From Thermotogota bacterium (GTDB taxonomy: Bacteria; Thermotogota; Thermotogae; Thermotogales; Fervidobacteriaceae), in the NCBI GenBank assembly GCA_030550315.1, contig JAUQPP010000011.1, forward strand, positions 1 to 32,300: a stretch of DNA of 32,300 nucleotides, read 5' to 3'. The notes beneath the pieces are model-generated. The model was not told the origin of the DNA, did not search any database, and saw nothing but the letters and a program-made list of their open reading frames with translations. Positions 16,426 through 24,159 of this stretch are shown here, piece after piece; the stretch's first letter is position 1; each line of letters opens with the position of its first letter. Position numbers and translations under genes: made by a program.

Positions 16426-16679
16426 TTCCGGAAAACGGTAACTACGTACGCCGTTCCGAGCCAAAGCTGAATTACAGCGGTTATCTGACCGTTGGTGATC
16501 CTGATGCGACCGTTTCTTTGAAAAAGTGCTTTGGAATGCTTTGATTCCAGCAAACCAACAAGTTCTTCAACGGTTATACCTCGTTCAATCATGCGCTGAA
16601 AGGTATGAGGCACCAACAGCACCGTCCTTCCAAGCAATTCTACGTAAATCTCTCCACTATCATCGCTCCTTAAATCCAT
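16422..16679 (-). CDS. Small DUF4258-like protein
   Basis: An 85-residue protein. The core HTFQRMIERGITVEELVGLLE followed by RIRITNGQITAVIQ and a final YVVTVF strand resembles the DUF4258 family, which has a RelE/BrnT-like toxin fold. I use ATG 16679 because GAGGAGG lies 11 bases upstream; this also removes a 38-base overlap with the YqeG gene that the track start would give. No antitoxin-like partner is adjacent; the neighbours are comB (convergent) and the YqeG gene (20 bases upstream). A toxin role is therefore not supported; it may be a stand-alone nucleic-acid-binding protein or a nuclease relative. It is the last gene of the sigma-factor operon. Confidence 0.6.
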   Translation of the reverse strand: MDLRSDDSGEIYVELLGRTVLLVPHTFQRMIERGITVEELVGLLESKHSKALFQRNGRIRITNGQITAVIQLWLGTAYVVTVFRK

Positions 16680-16698
16680 CCAAGGAGTTTCCTCCTCA

Positions 16699-17190
16699 TC
16701 AGTGTTCCTTCTCTGAGTTTTTACGAACACGTCCAAAAACGAGGCGTTCGAAAAACCGCAAGATTTTCGTTGATAAGAACTCTCTCTTCAAATCGAGAGG
16801 TTCCACCTTTATTGTGTAGGCCCCGAGTAAGTTTCCAAAGAGTACGTCCGTGAAGAGTTGGTCACCAACAACAACAACCTTATCCTTCTCCCGCAAAAAA
16901 TTTCTTAATTTTAGTTTCACCTTCCAGGTAAGTGGTTTCATCGCACGCCAAATTGCAGGAATTTCGTAGTTTAGTTTTCGGGATCTACCGTTCGAGACGA
17001 TAAATATCATCGCTCCTCTGGATTTTAAGAGTTCAAATAATTGCACAATATCTTTCGGTATCTCTGAAGATTTCCAAAAACTTATCGTATTATCAAAATC
17101 AAATAAAAAAACGCTCTTGCCTTTTTGCAAGAGGCTTTCGAAGTCAATATCAGTTACCTTGCACACACTGAGATGTACCTTCAAATTCAT
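16699..17190 (-). CDS. YqeG-family HAD IIIA phosphatase
   Basis: A 163-residue HAD superfamily protein of the YqeG type. The nucleophile motif DFDNT is at 31-35 (D31, D33), motif II is SNG at 66-68, motif III lysine lies around KPLTWK (85-90), and motif IV GDQLFTD is at 109-115. All catalytic residues are present, so it should be an active phosphatase; the substrate is unknown. Length is typical. The start ATG overlaps the sigma-factor stop by 4 bases. The hydrophobic/basic C-terminus (KILRFFERLVFGRVRK) is amphipathic. Confidence 0.85.
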   Translation of the reverse strand: MNLKVHLSVCKVTDIDFESLLQKGKSVFLFDFDNTISFWKSSEIPKDIVQLFELLKSRGAMIFIVSNGRSRKLNYEIPAIWRAMKPLTWKVKLKLRNFLREKDKVVVVGDQLFTDVLFGNLLGAYTIKVEPLDLKREFLSTKILRFFERLVFGRVRKNSEKEH

Positions 17191-17810
17191 CCCTCCAAGA
17201 AAGACATGAGCGAAGTACTGAGCCGACTTCGAACTATTTTCTTAACTTTTTGCACTGTATTATCAACCTTTTTGAAATTTACACCAACCCTTTCTTGGAT
17301 CTCTCGATAGCTGAACCCGTCGAGCCATAGCTGGAATATCTCGATTTCTTCATCTTTAAGCGCGCCAATTACTTCTTCGTACACAACGCTAAGTATAGCT
17401 TGTTTAACCACGTTCTTGTCCGTGCTCATGTCCGGAAGGAAATATTCAATTTGCTCGTCTTCGTCATCGGTGAATATTGAATCGATACTGGTCGAATCTG
17501 AAAGCATTTTGTTTTTCTTTCTATTTTGGTAGGTTATGAAGGTCTTTATTTCCGATTCTATACTCCGCCAGGCAAAAGTAGAAAACGAACTTTTTCCAGG
17601 TTCAAAATAGAATATCGCCTTTATCAGGCCTATCAAACCATTCTGAACTATATCGTCAAACTCAGCCCACGGTGCGTAAAATTGTGATGCAATTCTTACC
17701 ACCATCGGGTGAAATTTTTCAACAATCAAATCTATCGCTTCGGTTAACCCACTTTGCGCAAGTTCCACCAACTTTTCGATAGGTTTCCCCCTGAGAGCGT
17801 ATTTTATCAT
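17187..17810 (-). CDS. Sigma-70 family factor (SigH-like)
   Basis: A 207-residue small sigma factor. Region 2 spans about 35-95: FDDIVQNGLIGLIKAI (core-binding and -10 region) then STFAWRSIESEIKTFI. A short acidic linker follows, then region 4 (about 145-200) with the HTH DGFSYREIQERVGVNFKKVDN. Region 1 and region 3 are missing, as in SigH and ECF-type factors; the region 2 wording is nearer to SigH than to ECF. It probably directs RNA polymerase to a minor promoter set. The ATG follows AAGGAGACAATTTAG. It lies between two HAD phosphatase genes in a tight operon; no anti-sigma gene is adjacent. Confidence 0.85.
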   Translation of the reverse strand: MIKYALRGKPIEKLVELAQSGLTEAIDLIVEKFHPMVVRIASQFYAPWAEFDDIVQNGLIGLIKAIFYFEPGKSSFSTFAWRSIESEIKTFITYQNRKKNKMLSDSTSIDSIFTDDEDEQIEYFLPDMSTDKNVVKQAILSVVYEEVIGALKDEEIEIFQLWLDGFSYREIQERVGVNFKKVDNTVQKVKKIVRSRLSTSLMSFLEG

Positions 17811-17829
17811 CTAAATTGTCTCCTTCACT

Positions 17830-18669
17830 TTACGATATGAACTTTGCCAATATTCCAATATCCTGGACGATGAGATGTGGTTTAACAGGACCATGGAGCC
17901 CGTCTTCCGCTGTTGCTTCACCGGTGAGGACCAGGACCGTAAACGTACCGCTCCTTATCCCAGCCAGTATATCCGTGTATATTCTATCTCCCACGACACA
18001 GGTTTCATTTGGTGAAAGGGCGTGGCGGCGGATTATCATATCGATAAGCTTTGGTTCCGGTTTACCAAAAACTATGTTCGGGTAAACTCCGGACGCCTTC
18101 CTGATAACTGAGGCGATAGCACCCGCGTCTGGAAGAGGTCCATCGATAGAAGGGCAGTTTAAATCCGGATTGGTAACCACGAAAAGTGCCCCTCTGGAGA
18201 CGAATATCGTAGCTTTCTTGATTTTCTCGTAAGTTAACGTCAGATCAAACGTCACAACCACAATCTCGGGCTCATCCTCCACCAAAATATGTCCAACTCG
18301 CCTGAATTCATCTTTGATTTCTTCAGTTCCAACCACGTAAACACGCTTCGGCCCGAATTCCTCAAACAAGTACTCCGCTGTAGCGATGCCGGCGGTAACT
18401 ATTTGTTCGCGTGTAAGTTCAAAACCAAGTTCGCGAAATTCCTCCAAGTAGCTGTTAATACTCCTGTTAGAGTTGTTAGTAAGAAAAACGAGCTTTCTAC
18501 CCGTCTTCAAAAGCGTTTCGTAGAAAAGTTTTGAACCGTTGAACGGTTTACCACTCAGATAGAAAGTACCGTCTATATCGAGTATGAAGAGTTTGCATCT
18601 ATTTATCCATTCCAAGCTTCCCTTCATCACCTCTATCACGGATGTTTCAGTGTACGTGGTGTTTCTCAT
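17830..18669 (-). CDS. HAD IIA phosphatase, NagD family
   Basis: A 279-residue HAD-superfamily hydrolase with a C2B cap (NagD/p-nitrophenyl phosphatase type). DIDGTFYLSG (31-40) carries the nucleophile and acid, LTNNSNRS is motif II, FGKPEP holds the lysine, and VGDRIYTDI the metal-binding aspartates. It dephosphorylates small sugar or nucleotide phosphates; the substrate is unknown. The start ATG follows AGAGGTGTAAGTT and lies 3 bases after the mrnC stop. A later ATG (residue 15) is closer to the relatives' N-terminus but has a poorly spaced ribosome binding site. Confidence 0.9.
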   Translation of the reverse strand: MRNTTYTETSVIEVMKGSLEWINRCKLFILDIDGTFYLSGKPFNGSKLFYETLLKTGRKLVFLTNNSNRSINSYLEEFRELGFELTREQIVTAGIATAEYLFEEFGPKRVYVVGTEEIKDEFRRVGHILVEDEPEIVVVTFDLTLTYEKIKKATIFVSRGALFVVTNPDLNCPSIDGPLPDAGAIASVIRKASGVYPNIVFGKPEPKLIDMIIRRHALSPNETCVVGDRIYTDILAGIRSGTFTVLVLTGEATAEDGLHGPVKPHLIVQDIGILAKFIS

Positions 18670-18672
18670 AAC

Positions 18673-19119
18673 TTACACCTCTCTGTTCATTTTATCAGGC
18701 CCTTCCAACGTATTCATTTTTAGTGCGATCTCCAGCAATTCCTTCAACCTTCTGGGGTCGGTTAGGTAAAGATAACCAACCAACGCCTCAAAACCCGTGC
18801 TTTGGATGTATTGTAAATCGCCACCGTGCCGTCGTGCTCCCTTGCTATTCATTCCCCTTCTAACTACGCTACGTTCTTTCTCGTCCAAGAGTGGCTCGAT
18901 CAAGCTAAGAAGCTTACTCTGACCATCCCTTGAGACCAAGCGACTCGCTCCTTGATGCAGGCGTTCAACCTTTGTGTCCTTAAGGAGAAACAGTTTTGCG
19001 TAAAGGTTGAAAACCGCATCACCAACGTAAGCAAGAACATCTATGGAAACTTCATCCGGATTCACAGAGGTTTCTGGAAATAAGTTGGTTGGTGAAACTT
19101 TGTTTTCAAGGAGGGACAA
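18673..19119 (-). CDS. mrnC: Mini-ribonuclease III
   Basis: A 148-residue Mini-III: an RNase III catalytic domain with no dsRNA-binding domain, which trims 23S rRNA precursors in Bacillus. The signature DVLAYVGDAVFNLY (27-40) carries the catalytic acid D34, followed by RRGMNSKGARR and a second acidic element near GFEALVGYLYL. The start is TTG 19119, with GGGAG eight bases upstream. It is the first gene of the minus-strand operon mrnC-HAD-sigma-yqeG-DUF4258. A TGGTATAAT promoter lies about 53 bases upstream. Confidence 0.93.
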   Translation of the reverse strand: MSLLENKVSPTNLFPETSVNPDEVSIDVLAYVGDAVFNLYAKLFLLKDTKVERLHQGASRLVSRDGQSKLLSLIEPLLDEKERSVVRRGMNSKGARRHGGDLQYIQSTGFEALVGYLYLTDPRRLKELLEIALKMNTLEGPDKMNREV

Positions 19120-19171
19120 CCTACCATCTCCCGCCTATATATAACTTTTACATGCTAAGGAATCCTTTGTA

Positions 19172-19180
19172 ATTATACCA
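19172..19180 (-). promoter_or_regulatory. Extended -10 promoter for the mrnC operon
   Basis: On the minus strand the sequence is TGGTATAAT, a consensus -10 with the extended TG. The inferred start near 19165 leaves a ~46-base leader before the TTG at 19119. No clear -35 is seen. Confidence 0.5.
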
Positions 19181-19195
19181 TAGCACCGATTTTTA

Positions 19196-19204
19196 TGATA
19201 GAAT
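19196..19204 (+). promoter_or_regulatory. Extended -10 promoter for tmk
   Basis: The plus strand reads TGATAGAAT, an extended -10 with one mismatch to TATAAT. The surrounding TTTATGATAGAAT is identical to the candidate promoter of the GGDEF-che operon on the other strand near 30093. The tmk start is about 50 bases downstream. Confidence 0.4.
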
Positions 19205-19257
19205 TTTCCTGTGCTTAGTCTCACGACAGTGCATCAGTAAATGGAGGTGTTGTTAAG

Positions 19258-19866
19258 TTGTTCATATCGTTCGAAGGACTTGATGGTTGTGGTAAGAGTA
19301 CCCAAATAGAATTGCTCGCTTCGTATTTCGAAAAGTGCGGGATTGAGTACATAAAAGTCAGGGAACCTGGCGGAACAGCATTCGGTGAGGAAATCCGCAA
19401 GTTACTGCTCCATAAGGAAATGTGCGCAAGGAGTGAGTTGCTACTATTCCTCGCTTCGAGGGCTCAACTGGTGGAGGAGGTTATAAAACCAGCACTGAAG
19501 CGGGGGATAATCGTCATCGCTGACCGATTTGCCCACTCAAGTAACGCTTATCAAGGCTGCGGACGAGGACTGGGTTACGAATGGGTCAGAATGTTGAACG
19601 ACTTTGCTACGGATAAAGTTTACCCTGACATCGTTTTCTTTCTAGACATACCTGAGGGTGTCGTGCTTGAAAGGTTGAGAGGAGAGAAAGATAGGTTCGA
19701 GAAGGAAGATATCCAGTTTTGGACGAACGTTCGGAGATGTTACCATAGGATGGCGGAGGAGGAACCGGAGAGGTTCGTGTTGATAGACGGCACAGAAGAT
19801 GTTGGAAAAATTCACGAAAAAATCGTCAGCATCGTTCAATCTAAAATACCCGAAAAGAATGATTGA
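19258..19866 (+). CDS. tmk: Thymidylate kinase
   Basis: Phosphorylates dTMP to dTDP with ATP. The P-loop is FEGLDGCGKST (5-15), followed by REPGGTAFGEEIRKLLL; the DRF...SSNAYQG segment is the nucleoside-binding motif (DRY in many relatives, here DRF). Length (202) is normal. The start TTG 19258 is preceded by GGAGG ten bases upstream. It is a single-gene plus-strand unit between two minus-strand operons, and converges on fliQ with only 7 bases between the stops. Confidence 0.96.
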   Translation: MFISFEGLDGCGKSTQIELLASYFEKCGIEYIKVREPGGTAFGEEIRKLLLHKEMCARSELLLFLASRAQLVEEVIKPALKRGIIVIADRFAHSSNAYQGCGRGLGYEWVRMLNDFATDKVYPDIVFFLDIPEGVVLERLRGEKDRFEKEDIQFWTNVRRCYHRMAEEEPERFVLIDGTEDVGKIHEKIVSIVQSKIPEKND

Positions 19867-19873
19867 ACGACGT

Positions 19874-20140
19874 TCACACCATACTCATGTACTTCTCAAT
19901 GATATCCTTGACAAACTCCATCATGCTTTCAACCATCCAACCGAAGAGAAAAAGAAGCGTTATAAACACCACTATTATCCTCGGCGCAAAGGTAAGTGTT
20001 TGCTCGTGTATCTGCGTAGCTGCCTGGAATATGCTAATGAGTACACCAACAATAAGGCTTACCAGGAGCGGTGGGAGTATGAGTGTAAGCAATAGCTTTA
20101 TGGCATGTTGCATGACATCTATGAACACTTCAAGAGTCAT
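19874..20140 (-). CDS. fliQ: Flagellar export protein FliQ
   Basis: An 88-residue protein with two membrane segments (about 12-42 and 52-74), the normal FliQ size and layout. The stretch LIVGVLISIFQAATQIHEQTLTF in the first half is characteristic (quoted in part: IFQAATQI...QTL). It is part of the FliPQR export gate of the flagellar type III secretion system in the cytoplasmic membrane. The ATG follows GGAGGGGTTGGA. It follows fliP by 35 bases and is the last gene of the che-fli run before tmk; fliR and flhB are not next to it in this window. Confidence 0.95.
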   Translation of the reverse strand: MTLEVFIDVMQHAIKLLLTLILPPLLVSLIVGVLISIFQAATQIHEQTLTFAPRIIVVFITLLFLFGWMVESMMEFVKDIIEKYMSMV

Positions 20141-20175
20141 TCCAACCCCTCCACAGAAAGTTATAGTGCTTTCAG

Positions 20176-20946
20176 CTACTGTGCAAAACTTTTGACCAAA
20201 CTCACGATAACCGATTCCCAGCCGTTTGATAGGACGAAAATCAGTACCTTGAAAGGCAGCGAAACAAGAACAGGCGGAATCATAATCATTCCGAGCGACA
20301 AAAGGATACTGGCCACGACCATATCTATGACGATAAACGGGATGTAGAGAAGTATGCCCATTTTAAAACCTACCTCTATCTCGCCCAACACAAAAGCGGA
20401 AATCAAAATACTGTCGGGCGCCTTTTCTACCGACTCCACTTTTTGTTTCAAAGCGTTGGCAAGCACAAAGACATTATCCTCGTTGTGATGTGTAACAAGT
20501 TCTGCAACCATGAATTTCCGGATACTTTTCATCGTTCTATCGAAGAACTCCTCGTAAGTTATTTTTCCGTCCACGTACGGCTGAATAGCATTTTGGTTTA
20601 TTTCGTTCCAAGTTGGCTGCATAATAAAGAACGTTAAGATCAGAGCCAAGCCGATTAGAACTTGATTCGGGGGTACCTGCCTTGTACCGAGTGCGTTTCT
20701 GATGAACGAAAATACGATGATAATACGTGTAAATGAGGTAAAGAGAATCAAGATGCTTGGAGCGAGTGTTAGTACCGTGAGAACTAAAAGTATCTCCAAG
20801 GTCGCGACAAGGTCCCTGGGACGTTGGGTAGGAGTTACCTGTATACTTATACCCGGAAGGGGAACCTCGTCTTGTGCAAAAACAAGGTTAGAGAGAGAAA
20901 AGAGTAGAAACACAAAGATGATGAGTAGTCTGACTTCATTTTTCAC
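20176..20946 (-). CDS. fliP: Flagellar export protein FliP
   Basis: A 256-residue FliP with a cleavable N-terminal signal peptide (ending near VFAQDE) and four membrane segments. Family stretches include TSFTRIIIVFSFIRNALGTRQ, PPNQVLIGLALILTFFIMQP, FVLGEIEVGFKMGILLYIPFIVIDMVVAS and MMIPP-like MIMIPPVLVSLPFK; each is strongly conserved. It forms the pentameric core of the flagellar type III export gate with FliQ and FliR. The ATG overlaps the FliO-like stop by 4 bases, which fits the widespread fliO-fliP-fliQ order. Confidence 0.96.
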   Translation of the reverse strand: MKNEVRLLIIFVFLLFSLSNLVFAQDEVPLPGISIQVTPTQRPRDLVATLEILLVLTVLTLAPSILILFTSFTRIIIVFSFIRNALGTRQVPPNQVLIGLALILTFFIMQPTWNEINQNAIQPYVDGKITYEEFFDRTMKSIRKFMVAELVTHHNEDNVFVLANALKQKVESVEKAPDSILISAFVLGEIEVGFKMGILLYIPFIVIDMVVASILLSLGMIMIPPVLVSLPFKVLIFVLSNGWESVIVSLVKSFAQ

Positions 20947-21254
20947 TTCTTACCACCTACGTATTTACTTAGCAAAGATTTAAAATCATCCGGTGTTTCA
21001 AGCTCACCTTCGTCGATCGTATCGAGTTTTTTAACCACTTCGGCGTGCGTTGGTGAAACGAGAATAACATAGTATTCTTTCAAAATCCTGACTAGCACTA
21101 ACGAAACGTTACGATCCACGTACACGCGGCTCACAACTTTAGCAAAACGCCCCCCAAGCGTGTTGGGGAGCTTTTTTCTCAGAAACCAGTATGTTGCAAT
21201 GAGAAGTACACTAACAAGTAGTAAACCTATAAAAAACGAAACAATCTGTCCTAT
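20943..21254 (-). CDS. fliO: FliO-like flagellar assembly protein with a non-standard start
   Basis: The track ORF (63 residues from GTG 21134) is only the C-terminal part. The same frame stays open upstream to 21272 and encodes a hydrophobic helix (VSFFIGLLLVSVLLIATYWF), then a basic stretch (LRKKLP), then the soluble domain. That is the FliO layout, and fliO normally precedes fliP. No ATG, GTG or TTG lies in frame upstream of the helix after the TGA at 21273-21275. Candidates are ATA 21254, with AGGAG ten bases upstream (used here, ~103 residues), ATT 21245 or CTG 21263. An ATG three codons before the TGA is in the same frame. FliO helps assemble the FliP ring in the membrane. The gene overlaps fliP by 4 bases. 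Confidence 0.65.
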   Translation of the reverse strand: MGQIVSFFIGLLLVSVLLIATYWFLRKKLPNTLGGRFAKVVSRVYVDRNVSLVLVRILKEYYVILVSPTHAEVVKKLDTIDEGELETPDDFKSLLSKYVGGKK

Positions 21255-21289
21255 GGTTCCCAGACTCCTATTTCAAATCCTCATTTTTT

Positions 21290-21652
21290 TCATTTGGCCG
21301 TTACCTTCTGTACAGCCTCAATAACCCTTGAAGCTTGGAACGGCTTGACGATGAAGTCCTTAGCACCAGCTTGAATAGCTTCAATAACCATCGCTTGCTG
21401 TCCCATAGCACTACAAACGATTATTGTAGCGTTTGGATCGATTTTCTTAATTTCCTTTATGGCATCGATACCGTTCATCTCCGGCATCGTGATATCCATA
21501 GTAACAACATCGGGCTTCAATTCCTTGTATTTTTCAACCGCCTCAAGACCGTTTGCAGCTTCACCAACAACCTCGTGACCCGCTTTCGTCAGTATGTCCT
21601 TCAGCATCATCCGCATGAATGCCGCATCGTCAACAACTAAAACTCTTGCCAT
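21290..21652 (-). CDS. cheY: Chemotaxis response regulator CheY
   Basis: A 120-residue single-domain receiver. The acidic pocket is D8-D9 (VVDDAAF), the phosphoacceptor is D53 (TMDITMPEMNG), S81 replaces the usual Thr (VCSAMG) and K103 is in FIVKPF. All key residues for phosphorylation are present; Ser at the Thr position is accepted in the family. CheY-P carries the signal from CheA to the flagellar motor switch. There is no output domain. The ATG follows GGAGGTGGCATGAG at the end of cheW, with one base between the stop and the start. Confidence 0.97.
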   Translation of the reverse strand: MARVLVVDDAAFMRMMLKDILTKAGHEVVGEAANGLEAVEKYKELKPDVVTMDITMPEMNGIDAIKEIKKIDPNATIIVCSAMGQQAMVIEAIQAGAKDFIVKPFQASRVIEAVQKVTAK

Positions 21653-21653
21653 C

Positions 21654-22097
21654 TCATGCCACCTCCGAACCTATGATTTCCTTGAGCATTTCCTCCAGAT
21701 TCAAATAAACGATGAGTCTGCTACCTTTTTTAATCAATCCCTTTGATTTTCGGCCGTAGGTGTTCATTTTACCAAGATTCGTTTCAAGTTCCTGTTCGTT
21801 TGTTCTCAGAACCCCAACTACCTCGTCGACCATTAATCCAAACTCAACATCCTCAACCTTCACAATTATAATCTTGCGGTACTCTTTCTGTTCCAGACCT
21901 GTTAGGAGAGTCGGAAGGCTTATCACTGGAACTATCTTCCCCCTTAGATTTATAACTCCTTCAATAACTCTTCGCGCACGCGGTACAGGTGTTATCTCAA
22001 CTTTTTCGATAACCATTTCAACATATTCCACATCTATGGCCATCTCTTGGTTGAGCGCCTTAAAAACTAGTACTTCAAATTCCCTTACCTGCTCCAT
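21654..22097 (-). CDS. cheW: Chemotaxis coupling protein CheW
   Basis: A single CheW (SH3-like) domain, about 147 residues, that links receptors to CheA. Visible features are FEVLVFKALNQEMAIDVEYV, PRARRVIEGVINLRGKIVPVISL and VGVLRTNE. I prefer ATG 22097 because an AGGTGA ribosome binding site lies five bases upstream; the track start, GTG 22106, would instead give a GTGA overlap with the cheA stop, and either could be used. It lies between cheA and cheY in the same operon. Confidence 0.96.
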   Translation of the reverse strand: MEQVREFEVLVFKALNQEMAIDVEYVEMVIEKVEITPVPRARRVIEGVINLRGKIVPVISLPTLLTGLEQKEYRKIIIVKVEDVEFGLMVDEVVGVLRTNEQELETNLGKMNTYGRKSKGLIKKGSRLIVYLNLEEMLKEIIGSEVA

Positions 22098-22102
22098 AGG
22101 AT

Positions 22103-24145
22103 TCACCTCACACTCTCGATAATGTTGGTCACGTCGAGGATGAGAGCGATGCTTCCGTCACCAAGTGTGGCTCCACCGCTGAATATCTTGACGTCGCTAA
22201 AGACTTTTCCGAGGGATTTGATGACAATATCTTCTTGCCCAATCAACGTGTCAACAGCTAAACCATATTTCCTGGTACCGTATCTTACCACTACAACGTT
22301 CATTTCAGCAGGTGTCTTCTCATGCTCCATGCCAAATATCTCCCAGAGCTTTATTAATGGTATAACCTCACCACGGATAACTATAACTTCCTCGTTCTGA
22401 ACAACCTTTATCTCCTCTGCGGTGATTATTAAAGTACTATCGATAATGGATATGGGGATCGCGTAAACGAAGTTGTTGACTTTCACAAGCAACGCCTGAA
22501 TAATAGCCAAGGTCAACGGCAATCGAATGGTAACTTTCGTACCTTTCCCCAATTTACTCTCAATGGATACCGTTCCGTTTAGCGATTCTATCGTATTCTT
22601 CACAACATCCATTCCGACTCCGCGACCAGAGAGCTCGCTAACCTGTTCTTTGGTAGAAAAACCTGGTAAGAAAATGAAATCAAAAATTCTCTCATCGGGA
22701 AGTCCCTGAGCTTTCTCTTCCGTAATCAGGCCCTTTTCAATCGCTTTCCTTAGGATTTTCTCACGGTCCATTCCCCTACCGTCGTCTTCAACTTCTATCA
22801 CGACGTTGTTACCTTCGTGACGTGCTGAAAGTTTCACGGTGCCGATGGGAGGTTTTCCAAGAGCAATTCTTTCCTCTTTCGTTTCAATTCCGTGATCGAT
22901 TGCGTTGCGTATTAGGTGAACGAGAGGATCACCAATAACCTCGACAAAAGTTCTGTCAAGCTCCGTTTCCTCACCCTCCATCACGAAATTAATCTCTTTA
23001 CCGAGATTCCTCGCAAGATCCCTGACCATCCTCGGGAACCTGTTAAACACAAATTCAATGGGTACCATCCTCACCTTCATCACAACATTCTGAAGGTCCA
23101 AGGTGATTCTGCTCAACTGCGCAAGTGATTCGTCAACCTCTTTGATGTTGTACTTTTTCAAAATATCCACAATGCGACTACGTGCTATGACGAGTTCTCC
23201 CATCAAGTTCATCAGATTATCCAATTTCTCGATGTCTACGCGAACAGTCTGAGTAATTTTCGAGCGCTTCTCTTCCGTTTTTTTAACCTGTTGTTGCGCT
23301 GATTCTTCCTCTTTTTCTTCTTTTCTTGCTTCCGCTTCTACACTCACGCTTTTCACATGGACACTTTTTATCTCCGAAATACCCATGATTTTTTCGTAGA
23401 TCTTCTCAGCTGGCACGTTCCCTATACCTATGAGTTCAACTGTCAAATCAAACTTTTCATTCTCTATATCCTCGACAGATGGAACAGTTTTAACAACTTC
23501 CACACCTATTTCCTCAAGGGTGTGGAAGACCATGTACATCCTCGCGGATTTTAACTGCGTCCCTTCTTGGAGGTTTACAACAATGTGATAAGCAGGTACG
23601 TTTCGCTTTTTAGCCTCAAGAAGTACGTCTTTTAGTACTTCCTCAGCGAAATTGTCTGGTAAGAGCTGCGAAGCAGTGCCTTGTACTGTGGTCGATGTTT
23701 GCCCAGCTCGGGGTTGCTCCACTTCCTTTTCTTTTATTACCTGCGAACTTACCTTTTCACCGGTTGCGATCCTCTCGAAGATCTCGGTTAGTCCACGCAC
23801 GTCCTCGGTTATTTCATCGTTTCCAACGTTAACGATGTTCTGCAGCATCTTCTCTATCAAATCAAGACCTGCGAACAGAAAGTCGAGTTCGTTGCTGGTT
23901 ATCCTCACTTTTGCCGACCGAACGGCGTCCAAGTAATTCTCCATTCTATGGCAAAGTTTTGCCAAGTTTTCGAACCCCATCGTTCCAGCCATACCTTTCA
24001 AGGTGTGGAGAGCTCTGAACGCCTTATTGACTTGTTCCATATCCGAAGTATTCTTTTCAAGCTCAAGTAGAGACTCATTCAACAACTGAATGTACTCCTT
24101 CGATTCGTCTATAAAGACCCCTAAGTATTCACCAAAATCACCCAT
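22103..24145 (-). CDS. cheA: Chemotaxis histidine kinase CheA
   Basis: A 680-residue CheA with all five domains: P1 (1-~110) with the phospho-accepting H47 in [11 protein letters not shown]2 (~165-280); a Glu/Lys-rich linker; P3 dimerisation ([20 protein letters not shown]); P4 kinase with N-box [13 protein letters not shown]1 DDGRGMD, F-box [11 protein letters not shown] and G2 GRGVGMDVV; and the CheW-like P5. It autophosphorylates in response to receptor signals and passes phosphate to CheY. The ATG follows GAAAGGAGGGACGCCC, 14 bases after the secreted-protein gene. No chemoreceptor or cheB/cheR is in the window. Confidence 0.98.
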   Translation of the reverse strand: MGDFGEYLGVFIDESKEYIQLLNESLLELEKNTSDMEQVNKAFRALHTLKGMAGTMGFENLAKLCHRMENYLDAVRSAKVRITSNELDFLFAGLDLIEKMLQNIVNVGNDEITEDVRGLTEIFERIATGEKVSSQVIKEKEVEQPRAGQTSTTVQGTASQLLPDNFAEEVLKDVLLEAKKRNVPAYHIVVNLQEGTQLKSARMYMVFHTLEEIGVEVVKTVPSVEDIENEKFDLTVELIGIGNVPAEKIYEKIMGISEIKSVHVKSVSVEAEARKEEKEEESAQQQVKKTEEKRSKITQTVRVDIEKLDNLMNLMGELVIARSRIVDILKKYNIKEVDESLAQLSRITLDLQNVVMKVRMVPIEFVFNRFPRMVRDLARNLGKEINFVMEGEETELDRTFVEVIGDPLVHLIRNAIDHGIETKEERIALGKPPIGTVKLSARHEGNNVVIEVEDDGRGMDREKILRKAIEKGLITEEKAQGLPDERIFDFIFLPGFSTKEQVSELSGRGVGMDVVKNTIESLNGTVSIESKLGKGTKVTIRLPLTLAIIQALLVKVNNFVYAIPISIIDSTLIITAEEIKVVQNEEVIVIRGEVIPLIKLWEIFGMEHEKTPAEMNVVVVRYGTRKYGLAVDTLIGQEDIVIKSLGKVFSDVKIFSGGATLGDGSIALILDVTNIIESVR

Positions 24146-24159
24146 GGGCGTCCCTCCTT

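Noticed and set aside
16422-17190. A toxin-antitoxin pair made of the DUF4258-like and YqeG genes
   Set aside because: YqeG is a complete HAD phosphatase rather than an antitoxin, and no small partner gene is present.
19866-19885. Short inverted repeat (TGAACG-A-CGTTCA) between tmk and fliQ
   Set aside because: The arms are only 6 bases, no T-run follows on either strand, and the repeat lies partly in the fliQ stop region; not good enough as a terminator.
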